Part shown: piece after piece, positions 33,256 to 41,795 of the stretch
How positions within the stretch are numbered: position 1 is the first letter of the stretch
Layout: the number at the start of each line of letters is the position of its first letter
Source: an uncultured Prevotellaceae bacterium
GTDB taxonomy: Bacteria; Bacteroidota; Bacteroidia; Bacteroidales; Bacteroidaceae
Length of the DNA stretch: 42,958 nucleotides
Direction of reading: 5' to 3'
Assembly (NCBI GenBank): GCA_946402905.1
Contig: CAMIYC010000028.1
Span: 1 to 42,958 of the forward strand
The notes under the pieces: model-generated
What the model saw: the letters and a program-made list of their open reading frames with translations, nothing else
What the model was told of the DNA's origin: nothing
The model's database searches: none
Position numbers and translations under genes: made by a program

Positions 33256-34956
33256 ATGATAAAAACAGGTGATATTTCTATCATTCGAAATGTGACAATT
33301 CAAGAATGGGCACATAAAATTCCGTTTTCTTGCGTTTTTCTGTGCTTTTTCTTGGGCATGTTGTCGTATTTTCCGACACACGTCTCAGGGCAGGTGGAGA
33401 GTGTCGGAGACTTCTATCAGAAATATTCCCGCTCTTCTATCAAGGACATTTACCAGCAAGGCATGAAACATCTCCATGCCGGAAAGATGGATGAGGCACA
33501 GGCGTGTTTCACCGTGGTGATCAGCCGGTATCGCAGTGATGTGAGTGACGATGAGAAGCGTATCTACCTCTATGCGCTCAATAATGCCGGCGGTATCGCC
33601 ATGATGCGCTCGGATTATTCCATGGCTTACTCGTATTTTACCAAGGCGCTGGAACTAGCCGATGACTCCATGGCCTACCGCACCTATAATAATATAGCTG
33701 GTATCTACCTATATTATAATGACGACACCAACGCCCGTAAAAATCTCGACCTGGCTTACGACATCGGCGTGAAGCAAAAAGACTGGAAGGCGGTGTACAA
33801 TACCATACACAATATCCTGGACCTGAACTGGGATGTAGACAGCCTGAGAAATTCTATCGGGAGGATACACCATTTCAGACAGTTGGATATCACTCCCAAA
33901 GACAGCAATTATGTGTTTGTGATACGGATCTGCGATGGGATGGAGCAGTTGTATCACCAGCGGTATCCCGAGGCCATCAGCAGTTTCCGCCAGGCCATCA
34001 GTGTGGCTCAGGGGCTGCCTTTCCAGGCCAATTATGAGATACCCACTCACATGTATATCGCCAAGGCGTATATGCAGATGGGCGATTATGCCAGTGCGAT
34101 GTCCAACCTGAAATTGTGCGAGCAGAAGTCGAAGGACAGTCAGTCGCTCGACATGTTGATCAAGACTTATCGGTATCAGCACAGGTGCTATGCCGAGGCG
34201 GGCAATGAGACGGCTGCGCGGGAGGCAAAATTCAGGTATATGGAGATCAAAGACTCTGTCAATAGTGCCAATGAGTATGGCAAGATCAAGGATATGCAGT
34301 TTTACCTCGAAGCAAGCAAGTATGAGAAACAGCTTGCGCAGCTCACGGCAGAGAAGAAGATACGCAATACGGTGATCGGAGCGATAGCCATCGGACTGCT
34401 GTTGACGCTGGCTTTCCTGGCATTCACCATCTATCAAAATCGTCAGTTGGCCAAGAGCAATAAAGACCTCTTCAAGAAAAACGTGGCTCTCATTGAGTCT
34501 GAAGAGCATGAGCAGCAGCTTCATCAGCAGTATGCCGAGAGGCTGGAGCAGTTGATGGAGAAGACGAGTGAGGCCGGGCGATACAAGTCAAGCAGCCTGA
34601 CCGATGAGGGAAAGGAGCAGTTGCTCGTGCGGATACGCCGTGTGATGCACGACCCGGAGGTCTTCTGCCAGGATGATTTCTCGGTCGACAAGCTGGCTTC
34701 ACTGGTAGGCTCCAATACCAAGTATGTGTCTCAGGTCATTAATGAGACATTGGGCAAGAATTTCAACACTCTGCTCAACGAGCAGCGTATCAATGAGGTA
34801 TGCAAGCGACTGGTTGATACCGCCAACCATGGGCATAAGACCAACGAGGCCATCGCCGAGGAGGTGGGATTTAAGTCGAGAAGCCATTTCATCCGGACCT
34901 TCAAGAAGATCACCGGCCTCACACCGTCGCAGTACCGGCAGATGGGGAATAATTAA
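33256..34956 (+). CDS. Membrane TPR regulator with AraC-type DNA-binding domain
   Basis: A 566-residue protein. Residues about 23-46 are hydrophobic (signal or anchor). Residues 55-345 are helical with TPR-like repeats (AKAYMQMGDYASAMSNLKLCEQ, ALNNAGGIAMMRSDYSMAYSYFTKALELA). A TM helix (about 370-392, VIGAIAIGLLLTLAFLAFTIY) and a coiled coil follow. The C-terminal AraC domain (about 465-566) has DDFSVDKLASLVGSNTKYVS and AIAEEVGFKSRSHFIRTFKK. It probably senses an envelope signal in the periplasm and acts on DNA at the membrane. It is divergent from the M6/adhesin/Omp28-like cluster and precedes the T9SS operon, both plausible targets. The start at 33256 fits the promoter. Confidence 0.88.
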   Translation: MIKTGDISIIRNVTIQEWAHKIPFSCVFLCFFLGMLSYFPTHVSGQVESVGDFYQKYSRSSIKDIYQQGMKHLHAGKMDEAQACFTVVISRYRSDVSDDEKRIYLYALNNAGGIAMMRSDYSMAYSYFTKALELADDSMAYRTYNNIAGIYLYYNDDTNARKNLDLAYDIGVKQKDWKAVYNTIHNILDLNWDVDSLRNSIGRIHHFRQLDITPKDSNYVFVIRICDGMEQLYHQRYPEAISSFRQAISVAQGLPFQANYEIPTHMYIAKAYMQMGDYASAMSNLKLCEQKSKDSQSLDMLIKTYRYQHRCYAEAGNETAAREAKFRYMEIKDSVNSANEYGKIKDMQFYLEASKYEKQLAQLTAEKKIRNTVIGAIAIGLLLTLAFLAFTIYQNRQLAKSNKDLFKKNVALIESEEHEQQLHQQYAERLEQLMEKTSEAGRYKSSSLTDEGKEQLLVRIRRVMHDPEVFCQDDFSVDKLASLVGSNTKYVSQVINETLGKNFNTLLNEQRINEVCKRLVDTANHGHKTNEAIAEEVGFKSRSHFIRTFKKITGLTPSQYRQMGNN

Positions 34957-34966
34957 CTAACTTATT

Positions 34967-35143
34967 TTATCAAGAATTTAAGAATTAAAGAATTTTCATT
35001 CATACAGGAATTTATAGGAATTTGAGAAGAAATGGCAAGCCATTTCATTTTCTCCGCAAGTGGGATTCCCGTCGCTTGCGACGGATAATTCTCGATAATA
35101 CTTTTATTGATTATAAATTCTTAAATTCTTAAATTCTTGATAA
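34967..35143. repeat. MITE-like element with 20-bp terminal inverted repeats
   Basis: TTATCAAGAATTTAAGAATT at 34967-34986 is repeated as a perfect reverse complement at 35124-35143. Inside are two perfect palindromes: GAAATGGC-AA-GCCATTTC (35029-35046) and CCGTCGC-TT-GCGACGG (35069-35084). No obvious target duplication is seen. It starts 11 bp after the AraC gene stop and could also terminate it. Confidence 0.6.
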
Positions 35144-35221
35144 ACAATTTGTTATAATCGCTTTAAGGGTGGGAAACTTCAGTAATTAATGCCGCTCGTT
35201 ACCGCTCGTGCGGCTCGTTGT

Positions 35222-35280
35222 CGCTCGTGCGGATTTGCAATCCGCACGCATTGAATATCAGCATTTGTAATGCGATAATC
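35222..35280. repeat. Second copy of the 59-bp dispersed repeat
   Basis: Identical to 25973-26031 except one base. It contains the GCGGATTTGCAATCCGC palindrome and a GCATT...AATGC pair, and has the same orientation in both copies. Confidence 0.8.
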
Positions 35281-35357
35281 AAACCTCCCCACCTTAAACC
35301 TTCCCACCTTAAACCTCCCCACCTTAAACCCTCCCCACCTTAAACCCTCCCCACCTT
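35281..35357. repeat. Five-copy 15/16-bp ACCT minisatellite
   Basis: Units of AAACC(C)T(C/T)CCCACCTT at 35281, 35296, 35311, 35326 and 35342. The array lies upstream of the T9SS operon. The sequence to 35425 is A/T-rich with a weak CACCTTTG at the place of a -7 box and no clear promoter. Confidence 0.8.
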
Positions 35358-35425
35358 AACCCCTCCCCTCACAAACTTTAAACCTCAAAAAAACAATAAT
35401 TTTCCACCTTTGCCGTTATTAAGAC

Positions 35426-36364
35426 GTGCTTAGACGTAAAATTGCAATTTTCGTAGGGCTGGTGCTCCTCTCCTTGAGGGCGAGCGCACAGTATGATGTA
35501 CCCTTTAGTCACTATTGGGACATGGAGCCGTATTTTAATCCGGCAGCAGTGGGAAAAGAGTCAAAAATCAATGCCGCAGCTGCTTACGCACTCAATTTCG
35601 CCGGCTTCGAGAACAATCCACGTACGATGTATGTCGGGGGCGATATGCCCTTTATGATCATGAACTCGTATAATGGAGTGGGACTGTCTCTGCTCAACGA
35701 CCAGATCGGACTCTTCACTCATCAGCGGCTTGCCGCGCAGTATGCACACAAGCGAAAATTGTTTGGAGGTATGCTGAGTATTGGTATACAAGCCGGACTG
35801 ATCATGGAGAATTTCGACGGAAGCAAAGTAGACTTGGAAGACACCTCCGACCCGCTTTTTGTCAAGTCAGAGGTCAAAGGGCAGTCACTCGACCTGGCGG
35901 CAGGACTCTATTACACCCATGGCAGGTGGTATGTGGGACTGTCGGCCCAGCACCTCACGGCACCCCTCGTACAGCTGGGCGAAACCAACGAATTGCAGAT
36001 AGACCGGACATATTATTTGACAGGAGGATACAATATTAAACTGAGAAATCCGTTTCTTACTATACACCCCTCTGTGCTCGTGCGCACTGACCTCGTAGCC
36101 TACAGGGGTGACGTGACAGCCAGGTTGGAGTATACCAACGACGAGAAGCACATGTATGTGGGCGTGGGATATAGCCCCACCAATTCGGTGACCGCCCTCA
36201 TCGGAGGCCGCTTCCATGGCATCAATGTGGGATATAGTTATGAGTTCTATACCTCCGGACTCGGGATGGGTAATGGAAGTCATGAACTTTTTGTCGGTTA
36301 TCAGACGGATATTAACTTAGTGAAAAAAGGAAAGAACAAGCACAAAAGCGTGAGAATTTTGTAA
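35426..36364 (+). CDS. porP: PorP/SprF-family T9SS outer-membrane protein
   Basis: A 312-residue outer-membrane beta-barrel with a GTG start and a signal peptide (1-22, LSLRASAQ). The N-terminal DVPFSHYWDMEPYFNPAAVGKESKINAA motif defines the PorP/SprF family. In T9SS systems PorP binds the PorE/PG-linked module and helps recruit or anchor secreted proteins. The order porP-gldK-gldL-gldM-gldN is that of the Porphyromonas gingivalis por operon. The next gene begins 4 bp after the stop. Confidence 0.93.
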   Translation: MLRRKIAIFVGLVLLSLRASAQYDVPFSHYWDMEPYFNPAAVGKESKINAAAAYALNFAGFENNPRTMYVGGDMPFMIMNSYNGVGLSLLNDQIGLFTHQRLAAQYAHKRKLFGGMLSIGIQAGLIMENFDGSKVDLEDTSDPLFVKSEVKGQSLDLAAGLYYTHGRWYVGLSAQHLTAPLVQLGETNELQIDRTYYLTGGYNIKLRNPFLTIHPSVLVRTDLVAYRGDVTARLEYTNDEKHMYVGVGYSPTNSVTALIGGRFHGINVGYSYEFYTSGLGMGNGSHELFVGYQTDINLVKKGKNKHKSVRIL

Positions 36365-36368
36365 AAAG

Positions 36369-37820
36369 ATGAAAATGAGAATTTTTTGGACCATCCTTTG
36401 CCTCACACTGCTCACAGCCCTCACAGGCTGTATGGGTGGAAAGTCGGCCACCTCTTCCGGGCGTGGCGGCGAGGTTGTCGGTGTAGGCGGTGGTAGAAGT
36501 TTCAAGGAACCTGCACCTTTCGGGATGACGCAGGTGAAACGGGGATTCCTCAAGATGGGTATCGACCAGAAGGATACCCTCTGGGGGAAGGAGACTCCTG
36601 TGAAGGAAATCTCTGTCGATGGATTCTGGATAGACGAGACAGAAGTGACCAACTCGAAGTACAAGCAGTTTGTCTACTGGGTGCGCGACTCCATACTGCG
36701 CGAGCGTCTGGCCGATCCGGCCTACGGTGGCGACGAGTCGTACAAAATCACGGAAGACAAGAACGGCGACCCGGTGACCCCGCACCTCGACTGGAAGAAG
36801 AACCTGCCACGCAAGCCCAATGAGGATGAGCAGCGGGCATTTGAGAGTCTGTACGTGACCAATCCCGTCACCGGAGAGAAGATGCTTGATGCCAGTCAGC
36901 TCAACTATCGGTATGAGGTTTACGACTACACCACGGCGGCTCTGCGCCGCAACCGGCTCAATCCGGAGGAGCGCAATCTCAACACCGACGTGGTCGTCAA
37001 TCCCAACGAAGTGGTCATGATCTCAAAAGACACCGCATATATCGACGATGAGGGGCGTATCGTGCGCGAGACCATCAACCGGCCCCTGTCAGGACCCTGG
37101 GATTTCCTCAATACCTACATCGTCAATGTCTACCCCGATACCACTTGCTGGATCAACGACTTCCGCAACTCGGACAACGAGATGTACCTGCGCAACTATT
37201 TCAGCAACCCCACGTATAATGAATATCCCGTGGTGGGAGTGACATGGGAGCAGGCCAACGCCTTCTGCGCATGGCGCACCGACTATCTGCTCAAAGGACT
37301 CGGACCGGAGGCACGCTATGTGCAGCGCTACAGGCTCCCGACGGAGGCCGAGTGGGAATATGCCGCGCGCGGCAAGGACGGCACCGAGTTTCCCTGGGAG
37401 AACGAGAGCGTGAAGAGCGGCGACGGGTGCTTCTTTGCCAATTTCAAGCCCGATAAGGGCAACTATACCAAGGACGGCAACCTGATCACCAGCCGGGTGG
37501 GTATCTACTCTTCCAATAGCAACGGGCTTTATGATATGGCCGGAAATGTGGCGGAGTGGACGAGCACGATCTATACAGAGGCTGGTGTCGACGCTATGAA
37601 CGACCTCAACCCGCAGCTGGAATACAAGGCTGCCAAGGAAGACCCCTACAGGCTGAAGAAAAAGAGCGTGAGGGGCGGATCGTGGAAAGACCCTGAGTCG
37701 TACATACGCTCGGCATGGCGTAGCTGGGAATATCAGAACCAGCCGCGCTCGTATATCGGATTCAGGTGTGTCAGAAGTATGGCCACTTCGTCAAGTACAA
37801 AACAGAAAAGCAAGAAATAA
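36369..37820 (+). CDS. gldK: T9SS lipoprotein GldK/PorK
   Basis: A 483-residue lipoprotein (LTGC, lipid cysteine C21) with an FGE/sulfatase-modifying-factor-like fold. Family motifs are MGIDQKDTLWGKETPVKEISVDGFWIDETEVTNSKYKQF, RLPTEAEWEYAARGKDG, GLYDMAGNVAEWT and GGSWKDPESYIRSAWR. In T9SS, GldK/PorK forms with GldN the large periplasmic ring under the outer membrane, around the translocon. Length and order match the family. The enzymatic cysteine of true FGE is not expected here. The ATG is 2 bp before the stop-to-ATG junction of gldL (gap 2 bp). Confidence 0.95.
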   Translation: MKMRIFWTILCLTLLTALTGCMGGKSATSSGRGGEVVGVGGGRSFKEPAPFGMTQVKRGFLKMGIDQKDTLWGKETPVKEISVDGFWIDETEVTNSKYKQFVYWVRDSILRERLADPAYGGDESYKITEDKNGDPVTPHLDWKKNLPRKPNEDEQRAFESLYVTNPVTGEKMLDASQLNYRYEVYDYTTAALRRNRLNPEERNLNTDVVVNPNEVVMISKDTAYIDDEGRIVRETINRPLSGPWDFLNTYIVNVYPDTTCWINDFRNSDNEMYLRNYFSNPTYNEYPVVGVTWEQANAFCAWRTDYLLKGLGPEARYVQRYRLPTEAEWEYAARGKDGTEFPWENESVKSGDGCFFANFKPDKGNYTKDGNLITSRVGIYSSNSNGLYDMAGNVAEWTSTIYTEAGVDAMNDLNPQLEYKAAKEDPYRLKKKSVRGGSWKDPESYIRSAWRSWEYQNQPRSYIGFRCVRSMATSSSTKQKSKK

Positions 37821-37822
37821 CG

Positions 37823-38827
37823 ATGACAAAATACAGCAAATTCAATATCGTCTATCTGCTGCAGAAATGGATGGACAGCGTGCCGGGGCAGACTTTCCTC
37901 AACTATGCTTATAGCTGGGGTGCCTCCATCGTGATTTTAGGTACATTGTTCAAACTCACCCACATGAAGGGCGCCGACCTGATGCTGTTTATCGGTATGG
38001 GTACAGAGGTCGTGGTGTTCTTCCTGTCGGCCTTCGACCGTCCCTTCGACAAGACCACCGACGGCATGGATTTGCAGACGCATTACGGTGCCGGAGAGGC
38101 TCCTGAGGGCGTGATGGTGGAAGGCGGCGAAGCCGTACAGCCCGCAGCCGTCGGCGGTCCCGTCATCGGCGGCGGTCCTGTCATCGGCGGAGGCCCTGTC
38201 ATCGGCGGAGGCGTGGTGGCTGGCGGACAGCCGCTGGCTGCCGGAGATGAAGAGGCTGGCGACGGTCAGCAAGTGGCTGCCGTCTATGGCGGCGGCGGTG
38301 GCGGAGGAACCATCATCATCGGCGGAGGCGGCGGTGGCTCGTATGCCGGCGGTGCCCCCGCAGAGGGCGTGGACATGCCCGAGGGTGGCGTCTCCGAGGC
38401 CGCGTCGGCCGGAGCCACTCCTGTCGAGGGTGCTTCCGTGGTGCCGGGTGGTGTCTCTACCGCATGGGTCGCCCAGCAGCAGCAAGTGTCGCCTGAGATG
38501 GCAGAGGCCACCGAGAATTATGTCGAGGAGCTCAAGCGCCTCACCGAGATGCTGGGCAAGGTCAACGAGCAGAGCGTGCGCCTGACCCGTGACTCAGAGG
38601 AGATGGAGAACCTGAACCGCACCCTCACCGGCATCTGCAAGGTGTATGAGATGCAACTCAAGGGAGCCAGCCAGCAGATTGGCACCATCGACCAGATCAA
38701 TGAGCAGTCGAAGAAAATGGCTCAGCAGATAGAGCGCCTCAACAAGATTTATGCACGTATGATCGAGGCGATGACTGTGAATATGCGTACCACCACACCG
38801 ACCCCGACTGAAAATACAGAGATATAA
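37823..38827 (+). CDS. gldL: T9SS motor protein GldL/PorL with glycine-rich insertion
   Basis: A 334-residue inner-membrane protein, starting 2 bp after gldK. Two TM helices (about 29-46 and 51-71) make the stator with GldM; E62 in GTEVVVFFLSAF is the likely conserved membrane glutamate used for proton flow. After FDRPFD a long linker follows (about 90-210), with GGPVIG repeated three times (111-130) and two long glycine runs (about 154-176). A helical coiled-coil tail (about 235-320) resumes the family pattern. GldL in other species lacks such a glycine run, as far as I recall. The gene ends by overlapping the gldM start by 1 bp. Confidence 0.93.
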   Translation: MTKYSKFNIVYLLQKWMDSVPGQTFLNYAYSWGASIVILGTLFKLTHMKGADLMLFIGMGTEVVVFFLSAFDRPFDKTTDGMDLQTHYGAGEAPEGVMVEGGEAVQPAAVGGPVIGGGPVIGGGPVIGGGVVAGGQPLAAGDEEAGDGQQVAAVYGGGGGGGTIIIGGGGGGSYAGGAPAEGVDMPEGGVSEAASAGATPVEGASVVPGGVSTAWVAQQQQVSPEMAEATENYVEELKRLTEMLGKVNEQSVRLTRDSEEMENLNRTLTGICKVYEMQLKGASQQIGTIDQINEQSKKMAQQIERLNKIYARMIEAMTVNMRTTTPTPTENTEI

Positions 38828-40383
38828 TGGCCATCAAGAAAAGACCCGTCTCGCCGCGCCAGAAGATGATCAACCTGATGTATGTCGTCCTCATGGCCAT
38901 GCTCGCGATGAACATTTCCACGGAAGTGCTCAACGGATTCTCTATTGTCGAGGAGAGTCTCAGACGGTCGACAGCCAACTCCTCCAAGGAGAATCTCTCC
39001 ATGCTGGCCGACCTCGACGAGCAGATGAAGCTCAACCCCGCCAAGGTGAGGGAATGGTTTGAGAAGGCCAAGGGCGTGAAGGAGATGACCGACTCGCTCT
39101 ACGATTTCGCACAGAGCCTGAAGATGGAGATCGTCAGGGAGGCTGACGGCAAGGAGGCCGACATCGACAATATACGCAACAAGGAAAACCTCGAGGCTGC
39201 CAGCCGCGTGATGCTGGCACCGGGAGTGGGGAAAGGAAAACTCCTCTATCAGGCCGTCAATTCCTACCGTGAGCGTATCCTCAAGATGGTCAACGACCCC
39301 ACCCAGCGGGAAATCATTGCCAGCAACCTCTCTACCCAGCTGCCCAAGAATGCCTACACCATGGGCAAGAACTGGCAGGAGTATATGTTTGAGAGTATGC
39401 CCGTGGCAGCGGCTGTCACCCTGCTGTCCAAACTGCAGAGCGATATCCGCTATGCCGAGGGAGAGGTGCTCCACTCCCTGGTGGCCAATGTGGGCGTGAA
39501 GGACATCAGGGTCAACAAAATCGACGCATTCGTGGTGCCCGACAAGACCACGCTCTATCCGGGTGAACGCCTCACGGCGCATATCATCATGGCGGCCGTG
39601 GATACCACACAACAGCCGGAGATCTATGTCAACGGCACCAAGGTGGGCACCAACAACGGCACTTACTCACTCACGGCAGGTGGAGTGGGGGAGCATTCCT
39701 TCGGAGGATATATCCTCATGCGCAATGCAGAGGGAGAGATGCTCCGGCGTGAGTTCAAGCAAAAATACAATGTCATCTCACCACCCTCCGGCGCCACCGT
39801 AGCCGCCGACCTGATGAATGTGCTCTATGCGGGTTTCAAAAACCCCATCAGCGTGAGCAGCTCGGGTATACCGCAGAACGCCGTGTCGCTCTCCATGACA
39901 GGGGGCTCACTCACCGCTCAGGGCAACGGGCATTACATCGCCGTGCCCTCGGCCGTAGGACAGGATGTCACCTTCACCGTCACTGGCACCGACCAGGGCA
40001 AGAGCCGTGTGATGGGGCAGGCCGTCTTTCATGTGCGCAAACTGCCCGACCCGACAGCATACATAGCCATCGGCACCGACCGTTACAAGGGAGGCAGGCT
40101 CAGCAAAGCCTCGCTCATGGGGGTCGGAGGCATACGGGCTGCCATCGATGACGGACTGCTCGACATCGAGTTCAAGGTGCTCAGCTTTGAAACCGTCTTC
40201 TACGACAATATGGGCAATGCCGTGCCGATGGCATCGGCAGGGGCTTCATTCTCTGACCGGCAGAAAGACGCGTTCCGCAAACTCTCGCGCAACCGTCGCT
40301 TCTATATCACCAATGTGTCGGCTGTAGGACCCGATGGCATCACGCGCAAGCTCCCACAGGCGATGGAGGTCATTGTGAATTAA
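38827..40383 (+). CDS. gldM: T9SS motor protein GldM/PorM
   Basis: A 518-residue inner-membrane protein with one N-terminal TM helix (RQKMINLMYVVLMAMLAMNISTEVLNGF, about 12-36) and a long periplasmic part. Four Ig-like periplasmic domains (D1-D4) are expected. DKTTLYPGERLTAHI and VTFTVTGTDQGKSRVMGQAVFHVRKLPDPTAYIA match the GldM C-terminal domains. GldM links the GldL proton motor to the GldK/GldN ring and powers secretion. It overlaps gldL by 1 bp and is followed by gldN after 52 bp. Confidence 0.96.
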   Translation: MAIKKRPVSPRQKMINLMYVVLMAMLAMNISTEVLNGFSIVEESLRRSTANSSKENLSMLADLDEQMKLNPAKVREWFEKAKGVKEMTDSLYDFAQSLKMEIVREADGKEADIDNIRNKENLEAASRVMLAPGVGKGKLLYQAVNSYRERILKMVNDPTQREIIASNLSTQLPKNAYTMGKNWQEYMFESMPVAAAVTLLSKLQSDIRYAEGEVLHSLVANVGVKDIRVNKIDAFVVPDKTTLYPGERLTAHIIMAAVDTTQQPEIYVNGTKVGTNNGTYSLTAGGVGEHSFGGYILMRNAEGEMLRREFKQKYNVISPPSGATVAADLMNVLYAGFKNPISVSSSGIPQNAVSLSMTGGSLTAQGNGHYIAVPSAVGQDVTFTVTGTDQGKSRVMGQAVFHVRKLPDPTAYIAIGTDRYKGGRLSKASLMGVGGIRAAIDDGLLDIEFKVLSFETVFYDNMGNAVPMASAGASFSDRQKDAFRKLSRNRRFYITNVSAVGPDGITRKLPQAMEVIVN

Positions 40384-40435
40384 AAAAAATCAAACAGAAC
40401 CGCGAAAACTCAACCGCGAAAACCGAATAGCGAAT

Positions 40436-41488
40436 ATGAGACGAATATTATTCATATTATTGATGATGGCTGGTGTGGTCACATCGGCCATGGCTCAGCC
40501 ACAGGCACGACGGCAGCAGCAGGCTCAGAAGCAGGCCGCCAAGTCGAATGCCAACAACATCACCACGCGTGCACAGGTGTCGTTTCCCACGGCTGCCACC
40601 ATGTCTGAGGATGTGGTATGGAGGCGTGACATCTACAGGGAGATGAACCTGGAGGATGAGTCCAACGCAGGGCTGTATTATCCTGTCGAGCCGATGGGCA
40701 ACCAGATGAACCTCTTCACCTACCTCTTCAAGCTGATGATGCACGGCAATATCAAGGCATACGAGTACCGGCTCGACGGCAATGAGTCGTTTGAAGACTC
40801 GGCGAGGGTGAAACCGCTCAACTTCCTCGACAACTATCATATTTATTACGAGCGCAATAACGGCAAGGTGCGTATCGACAACAGCGACATCCCATCGCGC
40901 GAGGTCAAGGGCTATTATATCAAGGAGAGTGCCTATTACGATCAGGGCACCTCTACTTTCCACCGCAAGGTGATTGCACTTTGTCCCATCATGATGCGTG
41001 AGGATGATTTCGGCGAGGGGTCTACCAAGTATCCGCTCTTCTGGGTGAAATATGATGACATCGCTCCTTTCCTGAGCAAACAGACCATCATGACGAGCAA
41101 TCTCAACAATGCAGCCACGATGAGCATCGACGACTTCTTCACTACCAATAAGTACAAAGGCAAGATATACAAGACGACCAACATGCTGGGGCGTACCCTG
41201 GCGCAGTATTGTCCCGACGACTCGGCCATGGCCAAGGAACAGCACCGCATCGAGATGGAACTGGTGGAATTTGAGAAAAACATTTTCGGTGATCCCGCCA
41301 AGAAAGACTCTCTCGACAGCATCGCCAAGGCCGCCTCGGTCAAGGACAAGAAAGTGAAAAAAGACAGGTCGGCCAACCGACGCTCCGGCTCTTCTGACAA
41401 AGAGGAGAAGGTGAGCAAACCCAGACGGGAGCGGTCTTCCTCTGGTGTGGCACCGGCACGCGTCTCCGTGCGGAGGGAGCGTCATTAG
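40436..41488 (+). CDS. gldN: T9SS periplasmic ring protein GldN/PorN
   Basis: A 350-residue exported protein (signal peptide 1-20, SAMAQ). After a Gln-rich stretch it shows the GldN/PorN pattern, VVWRRDIYREMNLEDESNAGLYYPVEPMGNQMNLFTYLFKLM and FHRKVIALCPIMMREDD. GldN forms the ring with GldK and binds the GldM tip. The C-terminal 60 residues are Lys/Arg/Ser-rich (KDKKVKKDRSANRRSG...) and look disordered, longer and more basic than I expect. The T9SS operon ends here; a long hairpin follows 3 bp after the stop. Confidence 0.95.
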   Translation: MRRILFILLMMAGVVTSAMAQPQARRQQQAQKQAAKSNANNITTRAQVSFPTAATMSEDVVWRRDIYREMNLEDESNAGLYYPVEPMGNQMNLFTYLFKLMMHGNIKAYEYRLDGNESFEDSARVKPLNFLDNYHIYYERNNGKVRIDNSDIPSREVKGYYIKESAYYDQGTSTFHRKVIALCPIMMREDDFGEGSTKYPLFWVKYDDIAPFLSKQTIMTSNLNNAATMSIDDFFTTNKYKGKIYKTTNMLGRTLAQYCPDDSAMAKEQHRIEMELVEFEKNIFGDPAKKDSLDSIAKAASVKDKKVKKDRSANRRSGSSDKEEKVSKPRRERSSSGVAPARVSVRRERH

Positions 41489-41490
41489 AA

Positions 41491-41537
41491 CTATAAGTTT
41501 CAGGGGTTGGGCATCGCTCAACCCCTGAAGCTTATAG
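41491..41537 (+). terminator. Long hairpin at the end of the T9SS operon
   Basis: A 19-bp stem (41491-41509 with 41519-41537) has one G-U pair and a 9-nt loop. No T-run follows, so it may act as a Rho-independent-like terminator or as a 3' stabiliser. Confidence 0.6.
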
Positions 41538-41539
41538 GT

Positions 41540-41741
41540 TGAAAAGTGTTTGTCTTTGGCAGGATCCTTTCCAGCCCCCTCGCTGACACTTGTCACCACC
41601 CATGCCTATGACGGCTGGGGCAGGGTGAGCTCGACCCTGAAGCCATGGGAACGTGTTACATGCTTCTGGGTATAGGGTCTACGTCAGCGGCGGTTAGAAG
41701 TATGTGAGGCGATGATTGCTGGGCAATTTTCCTGCTGGTTG
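41540..41741. other. Non-coding region before the ATPase gene
   Basis: No credible gene seen. The stretch around 41600-41690 reads as a short open frame on the minus strand with a HGFRVELTLP-like peptide that could be a gene remnant, but I cannot identify the parent. Confidence 0.3.
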
Positions 41742-41773
41742 TTTGGCGGTGTGACATAAAATTGTTATCTTCG
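41742..41773 (+). promoter_or_regulatory. Promoter of the ATPase gene
   Basis: TTTG at 41742-41745, 20 bp, then TATCTTCG at 41766-41773. One base off the -7 consensus. The ATG is 22 bp further on. Confidence 0.5.
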
Positions 41774-41795
41774 CAGACATAATGTGCAAAAGACC

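Noticed and set aside
40457..41599. A 380-codon minus-strand open frame opposite gldN
   Set aside because: Composition is that of a shadow frame, and GldN motifs are clear on the plus strand.
41600..41690. Possible gene remnant with a HGFRVELTLP-like peptide on the minus strand
   Set aside because: It is too short and contains stops; I could not assign a parent family.
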